Shown piece after piece: positions 23,211 through 35,000 of a DNA stretch of 60,408 nt. The stretch's first letter is position 1. Every line of letters begins with the position of its first letter. Location of the stretch: NCBI GenBank assembly GCA_018524725.1, contig JAEUWP010000482.1, forward strand, positions 1-60,408, written 5' to 3'. Source of the stretch: Podaxis mareebaensis. Its lineage: Eukaryota; Basidiomycota; Agaricomycetes; Agaricales; Agaricaceae. Under the pieces are notes generated by a model, which was not told the DNA's origin, made no database searches, and worked only from the letters and a program-made list of their open reading frames with translations. A program made the translations under genes and the position numbers.

Positions 23211-23978
23211 ATGGTCAACTTCTTCTCTCTCGCTCTCGCTTTCACTGCTGTCTCCAGCGCCTGGGCAACTCCCATCAAGCGTAGCACCGAGGACGTTCTC
23301 GCCGCCATTGCTGAAATCTCCACTGCCACTACCAACCTCGACAATCTCATCGCCGCATACCCCTCGACCGGTGGCACCCTCACAGGCGCACTTGTAAGGA
23401 TCCAATCCATTATTTCCTTCGTCGATCCGTACTCAACAACCGTCCCGCTCAGGAAATTCACAACAGCGCCACTAGCTTGAACGGCGTCTTGACCGATGCC
23501 ACCGCCGTCGTAAACGTATGTAAAGCCTTGCATGCCACAAACCAACAGGCTTAGGATAGACCATTTTGCATTAGAGCAACGGCCCCGCCGATCACCCCGA
23601 CGCTGATGACATCCTGAACGCCATCCTCGCCGTCGAGCCTACCATCGACCACGCACTCGAAGGTATCGTCGACAAGAAGCCCGCCTTTGATGGTCAGTAT
23701 ACATATGCTTCCCATCAATGACCGAACTGAATAATTTGGCACAGCCCTTCCTCTCGGTGGTGTCCCCGCTCTCGTCTTGTCCGACCTCACCACTTTGAAA
23801 GCCTCGGCTGGAGGCTTCGCCAATGCCTTGATTGGCAACGCCCCCGTAAGTCCCCTTCCATGTCACGAATTCGACAAGGGTCTGACAAAATCTCAACTAG
23901 GCCGACCTTGTCGATGAGGGAACTGCTTACAGGGACCGTCTCCTCGCTGCCTTTGACGTCGCCATTGCCGCTTACTAA
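23211..23978 (+). CDS. HsbA-like hydrophobic surface-binding protein 2, 180 aa
   Basis: Five exons (23211-23393, 23453-23515, 23575-23692, 23745-23845, 23901-23978) with closing phases give 180 aa. Signal peptide MVNFFSLALAFTAVSSAWA; then the HsbA helical repeat pattern: LAAIAEISTATTNLDNLI, PSTGGTLTGAL, IHNSATSLNGVLTDATAVV, ILAVEPTIDHALEGIVDKK, LSDLTTLKASAGGFANALI and LLAAFDVAIAAY. No cysteines. Likely secreted and surface-active; the role is inferred from family. The 61-codon and 21-codon first exons are identical in length to those of the paralogue at 22020. Confidence 0.88.
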
Positions 23979-24182
23979 GCTCGGCGGGCAACATCTTTCT
24001 TCTGTACTCAGTATCTTAGCGATTCTCAGTAGGGAATAGGGCAGAGAGGCAGAGTAGATTTAAAACAGTCGAAAGATCGAAATTAATAACAAATATGTTA
24101 CAAGTTCTACACAATCTTCAAACGGAGGAACAGCAAAAGATGGTGGGTATCGTCGGCTCAGCAGGATGAAACAAGTGTATCA

Positions 24183-25625
24183 TTACGCCAAATGACCAGC
24201 AGCCTTCTCCAATGCCTGAAGCACATCCTGAACCAAATCCTCCTCCTCCTCAACACCAACACTCAACCTCACCAAACCATCGCTAATGCCCAGCTTCTCC
24301 CGCTCAACCAGCGGCACACTGCCGTGTGTCATCTTCGCAGGATGCTCAGCCAAGCTCTCCACACCACCCAAACTCTCCGCTAAAGTGAACCACCGTGTCG
24401 AAGTCAAAAACTTGTCCGCAGCTTCGAGTCCACCTTTAATCCGGAACGAAATCATGCCAGAGTACGGGAAATCGGTGTCAGCAGAAAGATCACCAGGTAA
24501 CGACTGGATCCACTTCTTGGCATGAGGGGAAAGTGATTGCCACGCGATGTGATGTCGTGGATGGCTGGCAAGTCCAGGATAGGTAACATCTTCAACGAGG
24601 GGACTGGCCTTGAGGGCGCGTGCGACTGCCAGGGCATTCAACCCGTGTGCCCTCATTCGTAGAGCGAGAGTCTTGGCACCACGTTGGGCAAGCCAGGAGT
24701 CATAAGCGGACGGGACGGCACCAATGGCATTTTGTAAGAAGCGGAGCTTGTTTGCAAGTTCCGCGTGGAAAGGGGTATCAGGGAGGATAAGGGCTCCCAT
24801 GACGACGTCTGAATGTCCGTTGATGTATTTCGTGAGGGAGTGCAGGACGATATCCGCTCCAAGCAGAAGGGGAGAAGAGTAGAAAGGGGAGAGGAAGGTA
24901 TTATCGACGAGAATAAGGGGAGGGTTGTCTAGTTTTGAAATGTGTGCTCGGATCGATGGAATGGATATTAAACGAAGTGTCGGATTAGTCGGGGTCTCGA
25001 TCCAGATAAGCTGTGGTCGAGGTGAGATTACACTCGACATAGAATGGGAGAAACGAGCTCACCCTGGTGTTATCCCGAATTTGGCTGAGCAGCTCTTGTC
25101 CGTCCTCGCTCAAGTTCTCCAAGTCGACAAATGTCGTTTCTACGCCCTGGTTTTCCTTGGCCACTCGGGTCATGTAGCGGAACGTGCCGCCATAGACATC
25201 GTTGACGCTGATGACGTGAGCGCCAGGCCCAAGCGATTGGAGCACGGTTGCCGTTGTCGCAGAGCCTGAGGCAAAGGCCAGGGCATGGCGACCGCCAAGT
25301 TCTAATGAAGCCAGGGTGCGTTCCAAAGCATCGCGATTAGGATTCGCAGAACGGGAATATTCGAACCCCTGGACGCGGAAACTGTCAGTCCTGGGGCATT
25401 GTCCGGTGGTTAATTACGCACCTTGTGAATACCAATAGCATCTTGTTTGTATGTTGTGCTCAAGGATATGGGTGGGATGACAGCGCCAGTTTCAGGGTTT
25501 GGTTCCGAACCGACGTGGATGGCGCGTGTGCTGAAGCCTTCTAAGCGGTGGGATTTTTTGAGGGTGCCGTTGACATGGCCATTAGTGGATGCAGAGGCAT
25601 GTGTGAGGTCTAGGGCAGGTGCCAT
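24183..25625 (-). CDS. CYS3: Cystathionine gamma-lyase, 445 aa
   Basis: PLP enzyme of reverse trans-sulfuration, cleaving cystathionine to cysteine, 2-oxobutyrate and ammonia in the cytosol. Three exons (25625-25422, 25368-25063, 25010-24183) with phase-0 introns. Motifs: TRAIHVGSEPNPETGAVIPP, STTYKQDAIGIHKGFEYSRS, NPNRDALERTLASLE, FASGSATTA (PLP phosphate site), DVYGGTFRYM, WIETPTNPT, VDNTFLSP, and HSLTKYINGHSDV with the PLP lysine. The C-terminal block is ESLGGVESLAEHPAKMTHGS and LVRLSVGVE. The GFEYSRS/NPNR block and length favour gamma-lyase over gamma-synthase, but the subclass cannot be proven by eye. It has a ~30-residue N-terminal extension. The gene sits in the unique block between the inverted-duplication arms. 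Confidence 0.88.
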
Positions 25626-26740
25626 TGGGTGCTTGCGGGGACGAATGTAATAGCGTCATGGTTGGGAATGAGATTATATATATATGTATTTCGTCGCCCG
25701 CCCCCTGACAGAGCAATCCTGTCAGCGGCGTGGATCAAACCGAGCCCGGCATTTGCAAGAATGGCGAGCTCGGCGCACGTGATCTTCCTAACCTTTCTGC
25801 CTGTCCATCTTTCTCCTTCCCTCTATTCTTAAATTTCATTCCGGCTGTATTTTTTTTTGGCATTCTGCCAAAAGCACCCTTTCCACTACTAGTCGCTTTT
25901 GTCGAGGTCCAACTGTCATTCGCACTGATCACTAAGCTCCGTTTTCCTTCGGTCCCTCCCCGCAGCCTACGTGACACGCACGCCAGGACGGGGGTAGATG
26001 TCGACATCGTCATTCGACGCTCGCCGCTCACGCAACCTTCGGATCAAGATCAAGCTGACGAATCCCGTACTGACTCATAGCTCTCGTTAGTCAGGCTAAT
26101 ATCCAAGCAAATCGTCAATCTCCTTCTGCACAAGCGATCAAAAGCCCTCATATGGCGCACCTTTTGGCGCTCGCATGTGCACCCAAGATCCGGCAATCAC
26201 TCGTTGAGGGTTCTCATCAGCATTATCTCCCCGCCTACGGCTCGCAGAGAATAAGACGATTACGTCGCTTTCAATGTCCATCCCAGGGTTCGACTTCGCA
26301 ATCCCTACTGATCATGCGGTTGCAATGAGGTCTTCCAGATTATCGCCCTCCTTGCTCCTGCCTCCAGCGGTCGCTCACGCTGTCATTTACCAATTGAGAT
26401 GTCACGTACGGCGTCCTTCATAAAAGCACAGTATGTCATTCGTACCCCAATGGAAAAAAACCACCCCATAATGTCACTCTAACCCTCTCCCACCCCATCC
26501 TTCCTGGCAGCCATGGAATCCCTTGTCTCGCCAGCTTCTGTATGCTGGGTCGGTCAGTGAGCCCTGTAATTTCAATATCACATTCAATTTGGAATCTTCT
26601 TTTTACACGACCAAGGCATCCCGCGAACAAATTACCAATATTGGACAACCGGATCTTGGCAACACCTTTTTCAGATCCGCCCGCGTAGATATAAATGGAA
26701 AGCACGCATGCTGGCTAAGAATCTCTGGAACCCAAAAGCC
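25626..26740. other. Intergenic region upstream of CYS3-like gene
   Basis: About 1.1 kb. An AT-rich TATATATATATG run at about 25676-25686, roughly 55 bp upstream of the lyase ATG on the minus strand, is the probable core promoter. No other gene is supported. It ends at the sharp inner boundary of duplication arm B. Confidence 0.5.
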
Positions 26741-27046
26741 ATAAGAAGATTGACCTTGGACTGTTTTGGCCCGTTAGATAAACCCTTGTGGTTTGCTGCG
26801 GGACGGACAGTGAGTTTGGTGAAGGGAGCCTAGGGCGGCAACAACCCGTTCAAGTAGGTGATGTACTCATATTTTCGTTTACATGTATAGTACAGAGGTT
26901 CTACCGAGTCCGAAAACAACAAAACGTGTCCCGTTGCCAGGATTGTCATCATGATACCAAAAAATTAGGGCAGGAGAAGGAATGCGGCGACTATGACGCT
27001 CCCCAAACCACAATCATTAGAACCTGCGCCAGATGTGTCGTTGCTG

Positions 27047-27649
27047 TTACCTTCCCCCGTTTCCACTTCCGCCGGGGCCAGACGACCCGCTGTGGCCTCC
27101 ATTAGAGCCCGATGATCCATCATTAGAAGATACAGGGTTCGGCTTGGGCACGGGCTTTCCGTTCTTCTGGCATGTATTGACATATACTACACAACCATCA
27201 GCAGCAGGAACCACCGCAGCTGGCATTGGCAACTGCATGACGTACCTTTGTAACCTGCTTCCAACTGTTGAGTAAAGCTCTGGTCGTTCTCCTGGGTCAT
27301 GCAATCCAAACACGAGGCCCATGCGTTGTTGATACGAGTGGAGCACATGCAATCGTATGTCGGGTATTGCTAGACACAGATCATCAATATTTTAGTCGAA
27401 TTTTTTAAACTCGAAAGGGCCTACTCCGTTGGCTATCTCGAGAACGACAGAACATCTATCGTTACACTTCCATGGGATCCACTGGGGTGTAATCTGGCGG
27501 CGCAGGAGCACTCCGGCAATTTTGATGGGAGGCTTGACAGCCTTGCTGGCGGCCGACTTAGAGACCCTATTGAAAGACCACCCAAGTGCGGGTTGTACCA
27601 AGGCAGCCAAAACGGCGGCAGCGCTCACAAAGGCAGTGAAGCAAACCAT
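27047..27649 (-). CDS. Cys-rich secreted protein with Gly/Ser-rich tail, 162 aa
   Basis: Three exons (27649-27425, 27369-27246, 27186-27047) with matching phases. Signal peptide MVCFTAFVSAAAVLAALV; then CNDRCSVVLEIANG, YDCMCSTRINNAWASCLDCM and VNTCQKNGKPVPKPN, giving the CxxxC ... CxC ... CxxC ... C pattern seen in the genes at 45091 and 46774. The tail is Gly/Ser-rich, as in GPI-anchored wall proteins. The frame stops at TAA 27049-27047 after SGNGGR. A hydrophobic end that would suit GPI attachment (GLGSVIVAAFLLLP, ending near 26965) follows in another frame, so an indel may have removed it. It lies in duplication arm B; the arm A copy is dead. Function unknown. Confidence 0.72.
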
Positions 27650-28283
27650 GGTGTTTGACAAATCGGAGGGGAACTATGTGGAGTGCCACTCCGCTGACCA
27701 TCTCTGTTTTAAAGAGGCCCACCAAAACCGACGCACTGGTAAGCCTTCATTTTGTGTACAACCATCCGGTAACTCCCAGACATCGAGTGCTCTCGGCTTT
27801 AGGGGTCCAATTCCTTTGGAAGGGAAGCAAGATAGCAGGAGACACAATCTTCAGTCGTTCCTTTTGATTGGATATAATGCACTTGACCAGTTTGAAGTGA
27901 TAGATGTCTGGTAGACAATGTTCAAACCATCTTCAGTCTTCAAGCAAAGAGCATCTGGGTATCAATAAGCCCCGAATTTCGACCCCTTTTGGGGTATTCT
28001 GTCATGGACGAAGCATTTTGTAGATGGCACCCTGCATCAACGAGGGGCACTAATGGATTGGCTATGGTTACAATATCAAGCCTCTGCAATGTCACTGGGA
28101 GAAGCAGAGACCCTACGTGAGTGATATCTTGCTCTCTCTGTTCTCTGTGCTCTTGATACAGTCTGAAGGTGTGCTTCTCTCCTTCCATGCCTCCCAATGT
28201 CACATGTTGTCTACTGCAAACATGAAATTTGATGTTGAAGGTGGGCTACTCTTAGATATGTTTGCAGCAGGCTTCTAGCCTAA

Positions 28284-29004
28284 TGTTAAGAACTGACTCC
28301 GGACAGGGGCAGACCACAGGTGGCCAAGGGCGGACGCGCGTGGACATGGGGTTGAGGCCTTGGCTTCAACTTATGTGTTGCGCCCCTCTGATACCGTGGT
28401 GGCCTCACTTGACCAACTATGGATTCGAGTGGAACGAGCAGACAGAGAACGGATGAAGACAGGACAAGCCCAGACCAAGGGGCAGACTTGTAGCGGACAA
28501 GCAGGAGAGAGGAGAAAGATCTAAGTTGATATTCTGACTGAGGACTACAAACAGTAGTGATCCTACTTATATACTAGCAGTCAGGATAAAGTCCGGAGAG
28601 TAGTAGTTAAGTGAGAAACAATAGTAACTACTCAAAGGAGAATACAGGAAACATGTGAACTGATAACTGCAGTGAAGATACCAGAATAAGGAGTCCGTCC
28701 GCAAAGTGTCCGGACGTCCAATAGGACGGGGGCGGAAGTGAAACATCAGATAACGGAAAAACCAAGATAAGCGAGAGATAATCAAGGGTAAAGGGAAAAG
28801 CCACAGATAAACAGAAAAACACGAGATAATCAGATAAGGAGATCTGATAAGGAAAACGACAGAAAGAACAAGGACAGATAAAAGTATTTGCAAGGGAAAG
28901 GTCCAATGGAAAGGGAAGAAAGGTTAAACTGAATACGATCCACAGAATCCGGGTTGTAACCAAGGCTCTGAGAGTTTAATGGACATGAAGTGAAGTCCAT
29001 AACA
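28284..29004. mobile_element. Solo LTR, 721 bp, TSD CCTAA
   Basis: Starts TGTTAAGAACTGACTCC and ends GAAGTCCATAACA, so it has TG...CA termini with short inverted TGTTA/TAACA ends. The 5-bp direct repeat CCTAA flanks it (28279-28283 and 29005-29009). Removing it restores the sequence of arm A (CAGCCGACACAAGTC). No coding capacity. Confidence 0.88.
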
Positions 29005-29185
29005 CCTAAACAAGTCAAGTTAGACCTTAAACTCATCTTGACTAGCTTTAAGTTGCATGCCATCTCAGCCAGTATTCCCCATACCAGCAAGCCTGACAGG
29101 GAACCTGTTCAATATGTAACCATTGTTATGATCCCAACTTAACCCTTTCTTATTCATATACCATCTTTCTATGGCTTGTTCCATC

Positions 29186-30567
29186 TGTTAGGTTGGTCCT
29201 TATCACTGGTCACCTAAGCTTTGCTAGGGGGTGGCTATCTCACTAGATGGTTCACAGAGGTGCTAGGATCTAGCAAGAAGGATCACAGTAAGCAGGTGGC
29301 AAGGCAAGTGTCCAATTAAGCACACTCAGAGGTCGAACTTCTATCAGTTGAGGATATGACCAATAGAAAGTTTACTACCACACTGATCGTGAACTAACGT
29401 CAATCCAGAGATAAAGCAAAAGCAATATTCTGAATTTGAGAATATAGGAAGCTTGCACTTCCAGTACATGGGTGGCTATTTAAGCTTTACTTCTAAGGTC
29501 CAAATCTGGTAACTATGACAAAGTAAGGCTGTGAGTCCGAGAGTCAATCGAATCATAGCTACAGAGCGGAGCGAGATGAGAATAGAAACTAAACAAGAAT
29601 AGAGACAGACAGAAGGAAACGAAACTAGAAAGGAAACTACTAATTAGGGAAACTGTTCAGGTCCGAGTTCATCTGGGATATGAGAATACTAGGAGAAGAG
29701 TCTGTAATAGAGATACAGAAAGGAAACTATTTAGTGGTTTATTACAAGTCCATATCAGGGTGAAGATGTCCATTGGAAGAGTTGGAGGAATAAGAGTCAG
29801 GAGACAAAGTAGAACTGGGAACGGTGAAGTTGCCTACTGAAGGCAATGAGTCAGGGGAGTCTTCATGGAGGAAGATCAGGCTGTGGTGCGGAGAGGATGA
29901 TGATGATGATGATATGTCAGCAGTGATGTATGGCAGTGGGTATGGAGGAGGATCGCTGATGGGTTCTTCAGGGTTTGACTCATCAATACCTGGAACATTG
30001 GAGTCGATGCTGCGGAGGGGTGGAAGCTGAGTGTGATGGGGAGGGATGGCTGGAGGATCATCAGAGTTAGGATTGACATGATAGACTTCTACTTCCTGGA
30101 AATAGAATCCATGGGTGACTTCGTATTTGATAATATGTGGGATGACCTTGGGTGGATACATCATGTAGGGATGGAGGAATACAATGGGTTCTCCAGCATA
30201 AGGGATCATCTTCCAACCATGGGCCCAGGCAGAGTCAAAGTTATTGTGGATGGTCTGAATGTACAACCTGTCAGGATCAAAGATGTGGGTGAAGGGAGCG
30301 TTTTCCCAAGTGATGCATAATATCTCTGTCATCATGTGGTCAGTCTTGTAGAAGATTGGTCCAGGTGTTGGCCAGTCTTCAGAGAATAGAGAGGTATGGC
30401 CAGGAAGGCAACGATTGGCGAAAGCTTCATTGTGGTAATGAGTTGAGTCTTCAGCTGGTATACCTGTATCTTGAGTGGTAGAATGAGAGGCATTGGGGAG
30501 TCCAAGCTTGTGGACTAATGCATGATAAATGATATTGTGGCAGGAGGTACCAGGCTGGTTCATAACA
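29186..30567 (-). repeat. 3' LTR of chromovirus
   Basis: 1,382 bp, direct repeat of 38070-39451 with many transitions between the copies. It starts (minus strand) TGTTATGAACCAGCC and ends CCAACCTAACA. Contains the 3' part of the third ORF, including a GAT microsatellite near 29896-29914. Confidence 0.93.
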
Positions 30568-32060
30568 TTATCTCCTTCATTATTAGCAAGTTCCATCTTG
30601 CTATTACTATCTGATACTGGTGTCAGGTAAGGGGTAGGTGGTCTAGGATCTTCCACTTCTGATGTCAGAGAAGGGAGATTCGTGATGTCCATCAACTGTG
30701 TGGAAGCATTCTGATCTCGATGGATGAGGGAGCGAATGCACATGGCAGCTCTGCTGAGGAGAGTGTGTCATTCTCTAATGGATGTGGGGGAGGCTGAAGG
30801 TATAGGTGTTGGAACGCATGGTCTGCCTGTTCTGGGTGCTGATGATATTGTCAGTGAGGGCAGAGATGGCAGCATCAATGGATTGGTGCAGTTGCACACT
30901 TGACAGACTTGGACTTCAGGCACAGCGGGGAAGGTAGGGGGTTCCATTATAGTCCCTAGCTTGTAGAGATGATTGGGCGAGGTTACTTCCTCTGTGTCAA
31001 TCAGTACACAGATACCACTGGTGTTGATTGGCCCCTTGTGGAAAAGTGTATGAAGGGCAAAGTAATGGAGGAGGTCGGGCTGGGAGCGGGTGCCTAGGAG
31101 GAGTGATAGGTCAGCTAGGAGGGCAGCAGTTGCCCAAATTGGAAATGTCTGGTGGGGTGTCAGGACGTCGTTGTATTCTTTGATGTGGAGCCACATAGCA
31201 GCTTGCATTGGTAGATCATGACAGTAGAGCCTTGGTTTGCAATGGAAGGCTAACATCTTGATAATGTCTAATGCTTCCCTGAATTGGAGGCAAGAGATGT
31301 GAACTTGGAGCTGGGGAAGTCCTGCTATGTAAGGCACGAGTCTCATGTAGAGTTGAATCAGGTTGTGGTTGTCAATCTGCTCACTGGGGAGATCAGGATA
31401 GTGGAGGATTCAAAAGAGAGCTAGCTTGGCTAAGTGTGTTGAGTCATAGACTGATTTTATCAAGGAGAAGTTTGGTGGTAGAGCTTGAGCTCTCAATGTC
31501 GCTACATAGTCGAGGGGAGATGTTGTGGCCAGTACAAGCAAGTCTGGCCATCTCCATTGAGTTCAAAAGTCAAATGAGCATTCTAGCAGAATGCATGATA
31601 GTAGCAATAGTTTCCCTGTAGATGTTGCAGTTCTGAACCAAAAGTGGATTCCTTTGAAGAGCAGGGTCCTGGGTGATGGAGTTAACCCAGTCCAAAGATT
31701 CTCAGAGTCAAGGTCAGATACTTCACTAGGGAGGGAAGGTAGTTCAATCAGGGATCCGGCATTGATTGGCCAGATGAATTCCCAGGTTCTGATGCAGGTT
31801 GAGTAGGCTGGGAGTGGATGGAGTGGGTGTGAGATGATGAAGGGCATGGCATCCTGTGCAATCGTGGTCATTGTGATGTGTTGTATGGTGAGGTGTTCTG
31901 TGATGGCATTCAAATGTTCTTGGAAGGTGGTGGGTGTCTTGATGAGGGATTGGATGCGGTCAGTGTTGCAGCCAGTGCTTGTAGTAGCATTGGGAGGTAG
32001 TTGAGTATCTTGCTGAGCTTCAGTTTGAGTAGTGGGTTCTTGGGTGTTTGTGGTTGACAT
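29742..32060 (-). pseudogene. Extra retroelement ORF (ORF3), ~770 codons, ends inside 3' LTR
   Basis: The ATG at 32060 lies about 9 nt after the pol stop (32072-32070). A single frame runs to 29742, interrupted by only three stops, all TGA (at 31563, near 31400 and at 30768), each at a place where CGA to TGA would explain it. The first part is Thr/Gln-rich (MSTTNTQEPTTQTEAQQDT), then a hydrophobic/Leu-rich middle (YIAGLPQLQVHISCLQFREA, WATAALLADLSLLLGTRSQP). The C-terminal ~276 residues are encoded by the LTR and hold TWENAPFTHIFDPDRLYIQT, FLHPYMMYPP and Pro/Ser-rich acidic stretches. It has no obvious transmembrane envelope architecture. Function unknown; position is that of env in related elements. 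Confidence 0.75.
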
Positions 32061-32069
32061 CTCCAGTGG

Positions 32070-35000
32070 TTAGCGAAGTTTGTTCTTCCTTTTATAAGCA
32101 TTGAGGGTTTGCTGTGCATTGGAGAATGCAGACTGCAGTTCCCATGTATTTTCAGAGTGTGGATAGCCAGTCCATTTGACTAGGAATTTGAGGTGGTTGT
32201 GCAGTCGTTGATGATTTAGGATTGCTTCAACTTCGTAGTGTTCTTTGTCATTGCACAGTTCTGGTGCAGGTCATGGGTAGTGTTTGCTGTATAAGTTATT
32301 CTCGGTTACTGGAGTGAGAAGTGTGGCATGAAATACAGGGTGGATTTGCCATGTTTTAGGTAACTTTAGTTTGAAGTTGACTGTGGATATCTTCTTGATG
32401 ATTTCAAATGGTCCTTTGCATTTCAGGGCGAGTTTTCTTGACTTGACTTGTAATGGAAGGTTGCAGGTATCTAACCATACCTGGTCTCCTATGGAATAGG
32501 TGGGGAGTCGATAGTTGGCTGTGTGTCTTGTCATAATTTGGCAGGCGTGGTTGTGGGCTTGAATAGTGCAGTGGTGGGCTTCCATTAGTCGATCCATGTG
32601 GTTTTCTGCTGATGGATTGTTTGTAGGCCCTATTTCAGTTGGAAATGCTTTTGGAGTGTAGCCATAGAGTAGTTGGAATGGGGTTTCAGATTGCCCAGCA
32701 TGGGGATGATTGTTGTGGCAGAATTTGTAGATTGGAAGATACTTGCTCCATTCATTTGGGTCGCTTGAAGTGGCAATGGTGAGGTAGGTTTCGATTTCTT
32801 GATTAAAATGTTCAGTGGATCTGTCAGTTTGTGGATGATAAGCTGTAGAGTAGGCAGGCTTGATGTCAAGGAGTTTGTACAGTTCTCGCATTGCTTTAGA
32901 TGCAAATTGGGGGTCACAATCTGAGATGACCTTATTTGGAAGGCCATATTGTGAAAATAGGCAGTTGATCAAAATAGAAGCAATGACTTGGCTGTCAGCA
33001 GTCTTTGTAGTAGGGGCTAAAATTATCCCCTTCATTAGGCCATGGTCCACTATGGCCAAAATAGAATCATATCCATGGGATGGTGGTAGATCTGTAATAA
33101 GATCCATTGAGATTTGTGAAAAGGGTTGTGTTGATTGAGGTGCTGGGATCAGTTGGTAGGGTGGCTTGTCTGGTTGTCTAATGATTTTGTGCCATTGGCA
33201 GGTTGGGCAGCCTTTAACATATTTGGTGATGTAGTCCTTCATGGCTGGCCAGTAAACATATTCAGCAAGTTTGCGTAATGTTTCAGCTATTCCAGGGTGT
33301 CCTGTGGTTTGATGGTCATGTACCCATTGGAGTAACCTACAGTGTAGTGATGGTTCATTAGGAATCAGGATTCTATTCCCATGTGTAGGTAATTCTTGAT
33401 CCAGAGTGTCATCATCATTAGGATCAATCATTTCTTGATGCTTCTTGATGACTCATTTATCTTCTTCAGTAATAATGGCAATCATCGAATGATCGAATAC
33501 TGTAATGTCTTGGTTTTCTGGTTCTTGGGGTGCATAGTCAGGTCATCTTGGAAGTGTGTCTGCTGGTCCATTCTTTCGACCAGGAATGTGTTTGATCTTG
33601 AGGTTAGGCTGGAATTGTTGCATGAATTGAACCCAGTGAACTTGTCACTTATTGAGGGTTTGGGGTTCCTTGTAACAGGACAGGTTTTCATGGTCACTCC
33701 AGATGATGATTTCATGGGGCGATCCTTCGAGGTAGTGGTGTCATGTGCACAGTGTGATAATAATAGCTAACCACTCGAGTTCTGAGCAGTGATAGTTGCA
33801 TTCTGTCAGAGTAAAAGCTTTGGAATGGAAAGCTATTGGGCAGCGAATGCTGTTGTCATCTTTTTGGTAAAGCACAGCTCCTGCTGCATATTGTGATGCA
33901 TCAGTTTTGATTTTGAAAGGCTTTGATGGGTCAGGTGCAATAAGAATAGGTCGATCTTTGAATTTCCTTTTGAGTTCATCAAAAGCTTGTTGATGTTCAG
34001 GCTTCCATTTGAATTTGACGTTCTTAGACATCAATGCATTAAGGGGTGCTGCATGTTTGGAGTAGTTCCAGATGAAACATCAATAGAAGTTGCAAAATCC
34101 AATAAATTTTCAGACCTCTCAGGTTGTCCTTGGTGTTGGCCAATTTTTGATTCCTTCGAGTTTGGTGGCATCCATTTCAATTGAAGTAGGAGTGACTACT
34201 GCTCCTAGGTATTCAATGCATTGTTTTTCGAATTCACATTTCTCAGGCTTGAGGTACAGGTCATGTTTTCATAGGATATTGAGTACTTCTCGAGTGATTT
34301 GTCATAGTTCTTCTTGAGTCTTGGCATGAATGAGAATGTTGTCCATATAGATGAGTACTTGTCCTCTTCGAATGAGGTGGGCAAAGATGTGATCCATCAT
34401 TGATTGAAATGTTGTGGGGCTGTTACACATTCCAAAGAACATGACAGTTGGCTTGAATAATCCTCATGGTGTTTTGAAGGCTCCTTTCCATTGATCTCCT
34501 TCATGGATGCAGATGTTGTTATATCCAGCTCATACATCAAACTTTGTAAACCACTTTGATCCTTTGAGTTTGTCGAGTAGTGAGGATATGAGAGGAATCG
34601 GGTAGGCATTCTTGATGGTGTGGGTGTTGAGGTATCAGTAGTCCTGGCATGGTTGTAATTTGCCATCTTTCTTCCCTACAAAGAAGAAAGGTGATGCCAT
34701 TGGTGATTCAGAAGGATGAATATATCCCTTTTCGAGGTTCTCGTCGATAAATTTGTTGAGCTCTTGCATTTCAATGGGCGATAGTCAATAGGGTTTGAAT
34801 GACTTTGGTTTGAATGAGTCTTTGAGTTCAATTTTGTGGTCCCAAGGTCTGCTTGGTGAGAATCAGGATGCTTTCTTCTTGGAAAATATGTCAAGGTAGT
34901 CATGGAATTCTTTTGGAATGACTTTTCTGGGGTCGGATTCTTTCTTCTGGTCTCCATATTGTTGTGTGATTGCTTGTGAGGCATTTGCTTTGAAATTAAT

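Noticed and set aside
23127..23405. Gly/Glu-rich frames antisense to HsbA-like gene 2
   Set aside because: Shadow of the well-supported five-exon plus-strand gene.
29896..29914. GAT/ATC microsatellite as a separate repeat feature
   Set aside because: It is the poly-Ser coding stretch of ORF3 in the LTR and occurs at the same place in the other LTR (about 38780).
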